64,000 bases of DNA from NCBI GenBank assembly GCA_020744425.1, contig JAGMUV010000003.1, positions 868,001 through 932,000 on the forward strand, written 5' to 3'. This stretch comes from Dactylonectria macrodidyma (taxonomy: Eukaryota; Ascomycota; Sordariomycetes; Hypocreales; Nectriaceae). A program made the position numbers and the translations under genes. Below the pieces are notes generated by a model. It was given only the letters and a program-made list of their open reading frames with translations. It had not been told where the DNA came from and ran no database searches. Below are positions 23,539 through 35,797 of this stretch, piece by piece. Positions within the stretch are counted from its first letter, which is position 1. Every line of letters begins with the position of its first letter.

Positions 23539-25323
23539 TTAGTAGGTGTATCGGAAGAAGGTGGCGTTGTCGCCCCTGTCCTGCTCCTCAATCTTCTCGG
23601 CGCGCGTGTACTCGGTGGGGGCCTTGTGCGTGGCATCGCGACGGGCGTTCTCGCGGCGCAGGTAGATGGTCATGAAGATGCAGAGGATGCAGCTCATGGT
23701 AGTCGAGGCGAGGAGAGTGCCGTGACCGGACTTGTAGTGGGGGAGATCGTCCTTGCGGTAGACAAAGCCAGCGACGGCGCCGCCGAGGTTACCCTGCGCG
23801 TGTTAGTCAGTACTCCTAAAATCTTGGACCTGATGCAAGGGGGGGCGGTGGAACTTACGAAGCCGACGTGCATGGCGATACCGACACCTCGCTTCAGGGA
23901 GCCACCGATGTTGTTGCCGTTCCAGGCGACACCCTGGGGGACGTTGGGGTAGATGCCAGAGGTGACCAGGAAGCAGGCGACGTATTTGGCGCCGTTGCTC
24001 TCAGTGCCGAGGAGGATAGCGAAACCAGTCATGCTATATCAGAGTCAGTTTAAGTCTCAATATTCGCAGTGCGTAGTTACTCACGCAACAAGGCAGAATC
24101 CAATCATGTAGATACCACGCTGGCCGTGCTTGTCAGCAGCGAAGCCACCGCCGACGGTGAAGAGGCAGGCCACAACATAGGGAGGAACGGTCATGAGCTG
24201 GGCCATCTCGTTGGTGTATCCGAGGCCGGCGACAATGGAAGGCAGGAAGATGGAGATGGAGTAGAGAGGGGTGTAGATGCCAATGGTGATGAGCATGTGC
24301 ACGTAGATCTTCCAGTCAGTGAAGGCGTGCTTCATGAACTTCTTCTCGAAGCGGTCGGACAGGACAGAGCGATCCTCCTCGAGGCGGCGGAGGACTTCCT
24401 TGCGCTCGCTGGTATCGAGGAACTTGGCGGTGTCGGGGTAGTCGTACATGACGAAGTAGGCAATGATGGCTGACTAGATTAGCACATATTTTGCGAGCGC
24501 GGGTTTCATCCAGTGTGACCTGGTACATACCAAAGACGAAAGTGATGAGACCCTCGATGATGAAGATCCAGGCCCAGCCGTTGAGCCCACCAATGCCGTC
24601 CATCTCCATGATGCCGCGAGCGAGGAGACCGCCAAAAGCACCGGCAGCAGTAGCAGCAGAGAAGAAGATGGCCATGCGAAGACCGCACTCGTGGCGCTTA
24701 TACCACATGGTGATGCTATTTGCGCGTTAGCTACTTGGCTCTTGATAGAGGAGGCGACTAGGCAATGACGTACTAGTAGGTGATACCGGGGAAAAGACCA
24801 CCCTCAGCGACACCAAGGGCCATACGGACACCGAGGAGGCCCTCGAAGCTCTTGACAGCGCCCATGACCATGGTCATGGCGGACCAGGCGACCATGATGG
24901 AGGGAATCCAGAGCGAAGGGCGCCATCGCTTCATGGCGATGTTGGAGGGGATCTCAGCAGCGACATAGAAGGGAAAGAAAACGGATACGGCAATCTAGAA
25001 GGACTTAGTTGAGTTGTCACGAGGTTGTCATCGAGTGTGAGGCGTACATTATAGTCCCACTTGCCAGTCATCTTGAGATCGTCCTCGAGGCCAGCGAGCT
25101 TGGCATTGCCAATGTTGGCACGATCGAGGAAGGAGAGAAGGTATAGCAGGGCGAGGAAGGGAAGCAGACGGGAGTCCATCTTGCGGAGAAGACGCGAGGT
25201 AGCCTTCTGGTCATAGACCTCATCGGAGGCATCCTCGTGGAGGGAGATGGCCCGGTCATAGTCGGTCTTCTCCAGGGAGGAGGTCTCGTTGCCGACGGCC
25301 TCCGTCTTTGAGTCGTGGAGCAT
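23539..25323 (-). CDS. MFS carrier, Dal5/Tna1 (anion:cation symporter) type
   Basis: Six exons on the minus strand: 25323-25048, 24994-24774, 24715-24531, 24469-24085, 24033-23859 and 23793-23539. All phases are consistent, giving 498 residues. The N-terminus is hydrophilic and is followed by LRKMDSRLLPFLALLYLLSF and LDRANIGNAKLAGLEDDL, the hallmark entry into TM1 of this family. VRMALGVAEGGLFPGITYY marks TM4 and MWYKRHECGLRMA the next loop. The C-terminal half ends in a hydrophilic tail finishing in FFRYTY. Relatives import carboxylates such as allantoate, nicotinate, pantothenate or biotin precursors across the plasma membrane. Substrate cannot be assigned. Confidence 0.9.
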
Positions 25324-27979
25324 GGTTGCGGTAGGTTTGTGTTTCTTCTTGTGATGAGAAGCTCACTCTCCGAATATCAGGGAAGGAGATATTGGAGGGG
25401 AGGAAGAAGGTGCTCAAGTATGTATGAGAGGAGGAGGAGAGATGAAGAGGAGATGAGAGAAGTAAGCGGATGCTTTGGTCTGGGGTCTCACTGACAAAAG
25501 TCTGGGGAAGAGGCGGACTATTTGAACAAAACGAAGACGGGTCTGGGGAGGGGGGGATAGAGAGAATGGAGTATCCTTCCCCAGATCATCTCGGGACCGG
25601 ACCAGAAACAGGACACAGGGCCAGGACAAGGACAGAGACAGACAGACCGGGGTGGCCGCTCAGACGAGGAGGCACCAGAAACGGAGCCACTCAACCGCTC
25701 AGGCTCGTCAATCGTGCCGTATTTTGCGTCTCCTCCTTCTCTCGCCCATGGCATGGTCCAATATTGCCTTGCATCTTGCCTCCCCACTTGGCGCACCAGA
25801 GGCTGCAAAGAGTTGGAGTCCTGGCTTTTTGGGAGGCAATGGGCCGTGACAGGGTTTGTTCACACCCCGGCCCACGCCGCATATCTCACTCTCACACACA
25901 CACACTCACTCGTACACATACTCTCACTCTCAAGTCACTCTCTCAACACATGCTCTAGAGCCCCGTCTCTTCTCCACACACACACCTCCCTGTCCATGTC
26001 CATCCCCCGGGCCCACCCTCTCACAGACGCTGCGGGCGACGACTTTTAGCTCTTCCCCCTCCCCACCTTTAGACCAATCGCGGCCAGCCAAACGTCAATG
26101 GAGGCGCCATGTACGGGGTAACGCAAGGAGGCCAAAGGAGGGGAAGAAGAGAATGCGAAAGAGGCCAAGAGGGGGCATTTTTTCGCCCCGGTGCGCTGCC
26201 AAGAGCCCGTGGCGCCGCGTCCACGGTGCTGCAATCCTAGCCCAAAAGCCCCAAATCCTGGCAATCCTGGCATCGTTCGCTGGCTGGCCTCGGCGAGTCG
26301 ACACCCATCCTGCCAAGATCGTCGTGAGGCCCCGACTCGCCGCAACATTCGGGCCTGTAGGCTGCAAGGGTGGCTGCTCTTCGTACTTTTGGTCGGTGGG
26401 TGGGCTTGCTGCCCTTGTTTCATTCCTTGGACTGCTCATGCAGGGATGCCGGCGAGCAGAGACGGGATAGAAGGCCATGTGCGCCAAGCTCCGGTATTGG
26501 AGCAAGATTGTAGATTACAGATGACTGGCACCTTGTTGTGTGCGTACTGTTTTTGTCTGTGCCGTGCGGCTGCTGTCCCGGGCCCATCTATCGCATGCGT
26601 CTATCTCTCAAATTCACTCAACAGATCTGTATCGGGTTGAAGGCGCTGGCCTGTCTCGCTCATCGTATAAACTATCTCACATCTCGAGTTGGACAGCTCC
26701 GTCATGGTTCTCCAGTGTCTAGCCACAAGTAAGAAGTGGGCCCCAGTGAGAATAGAGGTAAAATAAACCTCCCGGCAGCTAGCCCAATCCTGCTGCCGGT
26801 TGCTGGACCCGGGCGCTATTGCGATCCATGGGGGTGCGTTGCGATGCGACCGTCCTGCAACTTTTGGGCTCGACCGCGTGGCTTCTCGCATTCGTGCATC
26901 TGCGGTCAGAATGGGGCCCTCCTCTCGCATTGATACTTGAATTGGTGTGCATGGGGCCTTGCTGATACATGATACCGCGGCTGATGGATGCCATGCATGT
27001 CTTTAATCCCAACCTTGACGTGACGGGGGAGAAACAACCCTCGTGGTGAGCCTCGTATCATGGTGCGCGCTGGAGCTGAAATCATGGCCTCATACGGCTG
27101 CCAGCGAAGCCGTCGTCTGGGACGAGATGGGTGCCCATTTTGCCTCTGTTGCTCTATCTTGGAAAACCCCCATGCCCAGCACCTAAAACAATCACCGCTT
27201 GCCACCCCCATGGGCTCGTCAATATGCATGGTTTGCCGTGCGTCCCGAGGGAACCGTAGCTCGTGGCATCTCGCGTGTCTCCTACATGAGGATGGATGGC
27301 GAACCGCATGTTCCATGCCACCTATGGCGATGCGGTTAGGTCCAACCCTTGTTGCGCCGAGGCTTGGATTTCTAGGCATCTGGCACCAAATCTAGAGGGG
27401 GGAATCTAGAATCTACCGCACCGACAAAAGCATTGCTGGGCAAAGCTTGGGCCGATGGCATATCTTGGTCGCCTCTCGTTTTAGGCGAAATCCAGATCCT
27501 CGGAGTATTCCACAGCGAAGGCGGTTGTTGAGCAACCTCAAAAATGCCGTCACCAAGACGATCCTCGCACGCTGATTCGCGGCGCATCAACGGCTCCGGC
27601 TATCATGACAGCCGAAGCTCAATCGGCCCAGCGGAAGATCTCTGTTTTGGATCTAGGGTTGCCGGGTCCCTGCCTCCCGTCTCAGGGCGGCGCACACCAT
27701 GGGCGAAAGCTTGGGGCTGGGAAGAAAAGAAGCATGCCGGGTCGATCGGGCCAAGCGAGGTGCTTGAGCGCCACCACGAGGGAAACACGCGGCGAGTGCT
27801 TGATGGAGGGTGTGTGAGGAGGAGCGCGAGCGCGAGTTTGGCTGCTTGACAAAGAAAGAGGGGAAGAGACTAGTTTGTGGTGAGGGGGATGGAGAAGGAG
27901 AAAGAGATGCGGTTGGGGATCTTGTTAGCAAATCTGGATGTCATCTATTGACCCCAGCCTTGGCAAACAACACGCCGCA

Positions 27980-28012
27980 GGATGACCCCCGGATGACCCC
28001 CGGATGACCCCC
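27980..28012. repeat. 11-bp tandem repeat, three perfect copies
   Basis: The unit GGATGACCCCC occurs three times without change. It is followed directly by a second tandem repeat, so the two form one minisatellite-like block. Confidence 0.9.
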
Positions 28013-28040
28013 TTCCAGGGCCTTTCAGGGCCTTTCAGGG
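28011..28040. repeat. 10-bp tandem repeat, three copies
   Basis: The unit CCTTTCAGGG occurs twice perfectly, and a first copy differs by one base (CCTTCCAGGG). Confidence 0.9.
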
Positions 28041-30121
28041 CACCTCGTATTGGCTGACAGTGGCAATGTGCGGGGGAAAACACCGGGCCGCAATCCCCAC
28101 GACGGCTTCTGTATTCGGGGCGGTCGTCTCCCTGTCCTTGTGCCATTTTCTGGGCTGAGTCCAGCGCCCCCCATCCCCACTGTCCCCAGCAAACAGGCGC
28201 AGGCAAAAGTTCAGAAACCCCCAGCATAAGGCCCCGCACGAGCCCCCAGCGACCGCTGCTCTTCAGTGGTTCAGCGACCGCCGGCTGACCACTTCAACCA
28301 TTGACAGCGCCCCGAGTCCCCCGTCGTCAGCGCTCCAGCAGGCCCACGGGGGAGGGATACGGCATGGCCAGCCAGTGGCAGCTCAGCGCATCAGCCAACA
28401 TCAGCCGGTTTGCAAATGCAAGCATGAGCCCACCGCGTCCACTTTGGCCCTCCAGACTCCATCCGAAATCTGGGGGAATAGGACCATCCCCCAGAAATCC
28501 CAGAAATCTCTCTTTTCCCCCCAGGAAGGTCCACCAAGCGACGCCAGATTGCCAGATTCTGGGGAAAGGCGAGAGCGAGATGAGATGGGCGAGATTTCTG
28601 GGAATCCAGATTGCCCAGATTTTTTTCTCCCAGAGTAGTTGAGCCGTGTTCGCTTCCCAGCGCCAAATGACATTCAACCCCCAAAGACATTTCGCGGCGG
28701 CAGCGTCGGTCCACCAACCAGAGGCGCGCTTCGCCCACCTTTGGTTCCCCCTTGCGTGCTTGCAGCTTGTTCTACCCCCCAGCGGGGGATCGTCAAACCC
28801 CCAACGCTTTTTGCTGGGATGGGAGGGAGGGAAGAAGCTTTACGTACTGGACTTTGTTGTCCGACACGGTGAAGAATGGGAGGGAGCGAGTGTGACGCAG
28901 GTAGGGTACTTGTCATTTGCATGTGGGCTCGCTGCCCCAGAAGTACCTGCCAACCTGGGAATCAGTAGAGCGGGGGGGAGGGGGGGCCATGTCCATCCAG
29001 GTCACGGCGGTTGAATGTCATGATGTACCACAAAATTTTGGAGCCCTCCTCATTTGCCGCGAGCCGCCAGTCTACTACAAGCTTCAATGTGGTATTAGAG
29101 GTGGCAGATAAGGTTAATGTTCTCCACCGCCCTCCCACTGCTCTCCACCGCTATTGTGTTAATGTGTTTCCCCCCACCGACTTTCTTCCCGCCCCCCATA
29201 TTTAAATGTGGACAATGTGAGACGGCAGGCGAGAAGAGCCAAGACGGTCAGGAAGGGCGACAAAGTGTCAGCGGCCCGGCATCAAGGCAGTGGAGGCAGC
29301 GGTCAAGTGCTCAATCTCAATCTTACCCAAGAAGTGGGCAATCTTGCTCATCTGCCTCGTTATCTGGCAGTGCGCGCGAGGTCCCCCAACTCCACTACTC
29401 CGCACTTTTACCCCAGCTCTCGATGGTCTCTCAACCAACAGAACAAACAGGCCTCCTCCTCTTCGGCAGGGATCTCGGTTCGCAAGCTGGCTGATGCGGC
29501 GTTGGCATTTCTGGTCCCGGTTCCCGCTTGGCATTACCAACAGGCTTTGCCTGGCTTCGTCACCCCCGGTTCCCTGACTCTTGACTGGTGGACCCCTACT
29601 GCAGCCCTGACTCCCTCTGCTTCGGAGTCGTAACCGTGGCGCCAGGTCGCAGACTGTCGAAATTTGTCCTCGACTGCCAGGATGATCTGAGTTCTTCGGC
29701 CTCCAGCGCCTTGCAAATGTAGGGAAAATATGGGAGCATGTACGCGGAACCCTGGTGCCATCCCCTGGTCTGCTACCATGGTCCCCTGCAGCGTCCTGCA
29801 ACTAAAAGCAGGCAAAGGGTTGCATCACCACGTTTCATAGCACACCCTCCATTTTCCTGCTCCCTCGTGCGCAATCCCCCCCCCCTTTCCCGTATCTCAC
29901 TCACATGCCTTTGCTTCTCATGTGTTGAATATTTTTCCTTCCCTTCTGTCCAATCGTGTCGCGCCTCGAACGTCTGAGTCATGGGTGGCTTGGCCCCCAT
30001 GCTTCTAGGGCGCTTCCTTTTCGCATCCAAACGAATCTGGCTGGCCTTCGGACGGAGGGATGGCGGCGCCACAATGCACAAGCGGCAAATCATTCTTGAG
30101 ACTGAGATGCCCGTGGTTGCA

Positions 30122-30136
30122 TTTTTTTTTTTTTTT
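30122..30136. repeat. T15 homopolymer
   Basis: Fifteen consecutive T residues. A T14 run lies at 30513-30526 in the same gene-free stretch. Confidence 0.9.
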
Positions 30137-32654
30137 GCATCATCGCGACATGCGTTTGGGTGTCGACCACAACGTGGCATCGCCATGGTTTGATGCGGAA
30201 TGAGGGTATGCGCAAAGCGGAATGCGGCATGCTATACACCACGTTGATATTCAGCACAGCCCAGCACAACTCAGACGCGTCCTGCATAGGAACTCAACTG
30301 CATAATGACCCTTGCTTTGCCACGCGATAATACTCTGCCATCACATCACATCACACATTCGTCTCTCGCCAGAAGTCTATTCCTGCACTCGCTCCGCAAT
30401 TTTGCATGCGCCCGCAAATGCATCTCTCTCCCTCCAGTACCAAGCACAACACAACTTCGTTATCCTGTTCCGTCTTCGTAGTGTGTGTGCGTGTGTGGGT
30501 TCGTCAACTTGCTTTTTTTTTTTTTTCTTTGTTTTGCTTTGCATTTGCTTGCTTTTGCCAGTTTGCGTGGCCACCCCCGGACAATGTCGAACCACTTTGC
30601 GACTTCTCCCCTCACCAGGTGACCCGGACCATCCGGCATCCAAGTCCCTCCGACGGGGTTTCCAGTTGCTGACCAGGATCTAAAATCTGCCCTGTCTTTG
30701 GGGGAATCTAGATTGCGGGGGAGATCCACTGAGTCCATACGGGGTATTTTCTTTTGTATTACTGTATTATTACTACACCGTATTCTCCTCCCTTACCTCT
30801 GTGGCTTATACCCTAGTTGCAGCAGAAGCCTAGTTTCTCACACCTCCTCATTCCTTTCTCCTCATTCTCGCCCCCTTCCCCATCCCTCCTCACTTCAGCC
30901 CTCCTTAGCATAAGCCCCCCCGTGCCGGCTTCCCCTCCTAGAACTTTAGCCCAAACTAGCAAACAGCCCTCAAGATAAGCCCAGTTTTTAGCTTGCGTAG
31001 TAGCCATTCCATCGTTCCACCCTCCCCCTTACGCCTCTTTTTGGCGTTTGAGGAGGGATATGACTCTCCAAGTGCTCCAAGCTTTGCTCCATGGTTCACT
31101 TAGCCGCCGTATTTCAGTAATTGCCATGCTGGACCTTGGCTATGTTCGGCTGTTGCCTCGACTCCTCTCCAAAAGAGGTTTAAAAGAACGGAAACATGGA
31201 GAAATTTCCCCTCCCGCTCCTCTCTTTGCGCCTCCCGAGTGACGTTTCATCGGTCCAGACGCCGGCTTAGCCATCTGCCACGCCCGTGGACGTGCTTCCA
31301 AGCTCGTTGGGTCAGAACTCAAGCCATTCCCAACGAGATTTCTGTTGGCATCAGCCATTCACAAGCCTGCAGCATCACGAAATGCGCCTAATACGGCAGC
31401 CCACATCGACCAAGTCTTGGTTGTGCTTGGCGGGGAGAAATCTGAATCGGCACGGCACACGGGCGAGATGCGAACACGATCCCATGTCACTACATGGTGT
31501 GCTTCGCCGACACCACAGTGACGATAAGGCAGCCTACATGATGCCCTGTGCGAGCACACCTGGAAGCCACATGGGCTGATGCCGGCTCTGTCACAAGTAT
31601 ACGCTCAACAACTACCAGAGGCGTCCACACCATCTGCTGCATTCATGCACGAGGTACTAGATTCGGGCATGTCCCGACTGTTGGAATTCGGCGGCGATCC
31701 CACGACCCAATGTGATGCTATCAAGTGTTCAGCTCACCGCATGTGGTGATCCGAGATGGATGGACACCAGTGGCGACAGTGCCTTGACGAATTTTTCACG
31801 CAGTCGATAACAATGTGTCATTTGACAAACACATACACATTCAATATTGTCTTTACTAGGGGTGATGTTGAGGTCGGTTAACGGTTGTGTTCGGCGCATC
31901 GCGACGACCTGCGGCAATCTGGCCTGTTCAATCTCCCACCCTTGTGCCAAGGTTTTGAAATTGCCGTGCTCCGGATTGTATCAACTACGACTCGTGGACC
32001 GAGGCTATGCCCAAGGGAAGCCACGAATGCTAACCGAGTCAGTGGTCCAGATTCGCTGTTCTTTCTGAACTCGACAGATTTTACTTCCAACTTGTCAGAA
32101 TATCGGATTTGTTGAGTGTTTTGCCTTTGCGGCGTTCTTTTGTTTCTGGTATGAGCCATCATAGGGACACTGGACTTGGACATGGTGTCTTGTGTCTCGA
32201 GTCCCAACATGGCCTTGACCGAAGGGACACAGGCATCATCGAGAAAGACACTTTGGTTTTTTTCTTGCTTACCTGGCCCAGATACAGAGCAATAATCAAC
32301 TTAAGTAGGGTTTGATTTCTTTGATTCCTGTTGGAGAGTGCACTTTCGACAGTATCTACCAACCTGGCACGGCATACCATCAACACTTACCTACCTTTCG
32401 ACTTCCACATGCAATTCATCTCATCATGTGTGAAGACAATTGTTTCAAACATAACGTTGGTGGACATTTGATATTCTCATGGCTTCTCACAGTACAGCCG
32501 CCGTCGGGGTTTGCGGAGATAAACCGCGAATCCTTCACGAGTCGCCACAGTTCGTCGACGCCTCGATTAGAACATCCGACATCACACCATCCTCGGCTTC
32601 AACGCTCGACACCGCGGATCATCCCACAACCGACAGTTCCACCTCCCGTAAGCA

Positions 32655-34167
32655 ATGAGCTTTCACTTCGTCGACCACGGCGCGACCAACACCCCGAGCG
32701 GCCGACGGGCGATACGCCGTCACGTGATGAAGGGCAAGAACGCGGGGAGGAAGATAGAAGGCCGCGGTCGAAAGAACGCGCCGCCTGAGGCGGATGCTTT
32801 CTTTCGCGATGTCCATAAACCGCGTGAGGAGGATCGGGAGGTTATTGAGACGGTTAAAGATGCCTTGGCGCGGCAGGATGGGACAAAACTGCTCTTTCCC
32901 GAGATTCCCGCCCTGTCTCCCAGCCCATTGACGGGAAGCGAGTTTGCATATTTCTCATTTCCTGTCCAATTTACCACGCCTATGCGGTACCTGGTGTATC
33001 AGTGTAAGCTTTACAGGCCTTATGAGTCGCCCTTTGTTGACACATTCATAGTTCACTCGGCCATCACCGATCTACTCTACCCATACGCATTTTGCCGTCC
33101 GGCTAAGGGACCAAGCGACCCTTGGTTCGAGTACATGGTGTCTGACCAAGCCTGTATGATGGTTTCGTCTTCAGTTCAACTGTCTGTATCTAACACTTCC
33201 AGTTCTACACTGCCTCCTTGCTATGACTGCAACATTCCTTACGCTCTTTCATAAACCGGGCAGCGAGACCCTTGAGGCAACACGACACTGGTCACAGGCT
33301 ATCCAACTCATCAATCGCAAACTCTCTCAGACAGCCGACCTAAGTGACTCTACCCTGGCTGTCGTTCTTTCCCTTGCTATTCACAGCAACATGACCAATG
33401 ATCCGTCTCGCGGCTTAATGCATTTCAACGGCCTCCAGCGTATACTTTCTCTTCGCCCTGGCGCGCTAACCTCATTGCAAGACATGGACCGTAGTCTGGC
33501 GCAAAAAATCTATCGCACAGACATTGACATCGCTCTGATGGAGGGAACTCCGACGCGCTTGGGGGGGCTTGGGTTGGTAACGAGCACGACGGTGTGCAAG
33601 GCTGGCCGAGCGCTCGCCTATCCACTCAACCAGACGTGTGCTCCGCTGAAACAGTTCACCCAGGAGATCATGGCCTTCTGCCGTCGTCCTGGAAAGGTAA
33701 AGACGGCAGGATTAGATTATCAAAACCTACTCATCTGGTTGTGGCAAGGTCTCTTGGATTTCGCACCTCTCCGAGGTGAGAGGCCGCGGAACCCGCTGGA
33801 TGATCTGTGGCAACTAGGCTTACTTGCGTTCCTAGCAACTGTTGCCCATCCCTTAGAAGCTGTGCGGGATATTCACACAGCCTTGCTCCAGGAGATGCTA
33901 CGAGACCGGGTCGAGCGTGATGTGCTGAGACCTCTCGGGGCCGACTATGGCCCCCTTCGCTTTTGGGTCGGGTTCATGTGCGGGTTACTGACATCGGAAA
34001 GGCCTGAAATGCATCTCTACTCTCACACAAGAACGCTCGCAAGCGAACTGGATTTAAATACCTGGGAAGATGCAAAGGCTTGTCTCCAGTCGTTTCCCTG
34101 GGTTTCAGTTGCTCACGGGAAGCCAGGTAAAGAAATGTGGGATTCAATCATGCCACCTACAAGCTGA
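32655..34167 (+). CDS. Fungal transcription-factor-domain protein without zinc cluster (PF11951 type)
   Basis: Two exons, 32655-33153 and 33203-34167. The splice joins GCC T to TT CTA and yields DQAFLHCLLAMTATFLTLF, a conserved stretch of the family. The N-terminus MSFHFVDHGATNTPSGRRA with RRHVMKGKNAGRK is the usual opening of proteins that carry the Fungal_trans_2-like regulatory domain but no Zn2Cys6 cluster. The middle and C-terminal parts are helical, with HWSQAIQLINRKLSQ and LAVVLSLAIHSNMTND. Such proteins are often encoded near metabolic gene clusters and may act as regulators or regulator partners. No DNA-binding motif is visible. It lies 1.6 kb before island A, but I did not find the island motif in its promoter. 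Confidence 0.8.
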
Positions 34168-35797
34168 GTGGCGTAGATAATACTAAACACGGCTTAATGA
34201 TTGAAAGTCTGCGTGATTTTACTCAAAGAAGCGATATAGGACCCGCTCGGCCGAAGCGACAGGTCTTTTAGTTGCTCGTGAGCAGGCAGGTGGCGTGATA
34301 TCTCTGGCTATCATCACCAATATTCTTATACACTTCCATGTGACAGGCCTCTACCAGTTCAAATCTGACTATCAAGCGTTTTCATCTGTCCACAATGGGA
34401 GAAACCAATAAATCGGGATATGGACAGAATCCTCCCTGAGCTAACAGTTGCGATGATCTCAGTTAGAGAGAACCTTGAACGATCAACATCTAACTGCACT
34501 ATGGAGATTAGCTATTGGGATGTTCTCTTTGGTCCTGGAGAAAAAAGCATTCTTCTTTCAAAGATTTCATAGATGTCGCGGAGCGTGTTGTGGCCAGCGC
34601 ATACTCCGTCTCGACGGCATTCCGCAAAGAAGAACACTCTCTAAGCTTTGAATATCAATCCTGATATCTTCAATAGTAGGATTTCTGCTAATTTGAAGTG
34701 CTTTGCATTCTAATGTTGGATCTACTTGTGGAGATGGAAATCCCAATGATGCATACGATATGGAACGAGAGTGCGCAGATTTGAATAGAACTTGGTGACA
34801 ATTTTCCCCTTACGTGTTATAATCGCTTCCAAACGAGAATCTTATCAAGAAAAGCAAAAGGGTTTCTTAACCAAAAGCTGGCTTCCGGGATATCTACCTA
34901 CCTAGACTCCAGAGTACTGGTGACTCCGTGGACAAATACCACATGCACCTACCCTGTAGACATTTGCTTCAAAGTTTCGGAGGATCTCTCGGCCCACACC
35001 GCTGCGGTCATCTAACGCCGGGCCGAGTTCCGAATCGCCGCTGATCGGCACGTCGCTGACTTCAACAACACCAAACTGGCTGCATGGTCGATGCTAGCTA
35101 CATAGAGCAGCATCAGAGCACCTGCCTAGACTCTTAAGCCGGGATACAACGAGAAATAATATCGACCTTGATTCTTCCACCCCTTTCTCTGCTCCAGGCC
35201 AAATTTGTAGGCCCCGAATTCCCCGAGCTTGAGCACCAATCATGCTCCGACTTCGGACATCCATGTTAGTTACCTTGTCGCGAAGCTGGCTTCCCGGCCC
35301 ATATTCAAGACAGCGGTGATCGAAAACTCTCGAGAGAACCAAGTATTTGATCATGCCCATGACGTGCGACGTCTCATCATCGAGGGTTCAACAGTGGATC
35401 AGCCCTGCGCGTCACCGCGTGGACTGTTTCCCACTTCGAAATGGAGTTTTTCTTGGAGTTAGAAGAGATGCGCCTGGGATATGATGCTCTCCCACGCCGT
35501 TGATTGAATAGATTAGACTGTACCGCGTCTTGTCACTCTTGCGGCTGACGAGGTGGGGTTCAAAGGTGGACAGCCTAGATAGCTTGATTGGCTGCAAGAA
35601 TAGTTTTGACATGTCACGGTTTTCATCCCGCGCGCCATTGCGCTCCATGATCGGCCTATCCACTGCAATTTAAAACTCCTAGCTTCACTCTCCCTTATCA
35701 CTATTTACCGCGTCGTCTGGTTGGCAGCTATCAACACCAAATCTCAGCACCAAGTCTCAAAACAGCGGCTTGTCAGCACGCTGTCAGCATCGCAGCC
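34168..35797. other. Intergenic region with one regulon motif
   Basis: No supported gene. By eye the first 900 bp look richer in A/T than the neighbouring genes and contain many stops in all frames. The CCGAGNTCCG motif is at 35023-35032. The last few hundred bases are the promoter of the FAD/NAD(P) oxidoreductase. Confidence 0.45.
35023..35032 (+). promoter_or_regulatory. Putative island A operator, copy 1
   Basis: CCGAGTTCCG, which is CGG-N4-CGG on the other strand. It lies 766 bp upstream of the FAD/NAD(P) oxidoreductase start. The identical 10-mer recurs inverted at 37699. Confidence 0.45.

Larger units (their letters stand above)
25324..32654. other. 7.3 kb stretch without a recognisable gene
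   Basis: All open frames are short, overlap on both strands and are rich in Ser/Pro/Arg as expected of GC-rich non-coding DNA. None has a domain that I recognise. The stretch contains CA-rich tracts (25890-25990), two short tandem repeats at 27980-28040, T runs at 30122 and 30513, and C/T-rich tracts at 30780-30960. The left 1-2 kb is the promoter of the MFS carrier. The right end is the upstream region of the regulator at 32655. A non-coding RNA or a gene with very short exons is not excluded. Confidence 0.45.

Noticed and set aside
25856..26640. Open frames of 150-200 codons on both strands
   Set aside because: They arise in GC-rich, low-complexity DNA with CA repeats. The translations are dominated by Ser/Pro/Arg/His and do not extend across plausible introns.
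28301..28738. Several overlapping 90-115 codon frames on both strands
   Set aside because: Frames on both strands are equally open, as expected for GC-rich non-coding DNA. No domain is seen.
32312..32788. 158-codon frame overlapping the start of the regulator at 32655
   Set aside because: It is in another frame. The regulator's N-terminus and splice reproduce a known family pattern, and this frame does not.
34200..35000. RIP-mutated transposon remnant
   Set aside because: The stretch looks A/T-rich and stop-rich, but I see no terminal repeats and no transposase or reverse-transcriptase motif. RIP indices were not computed.
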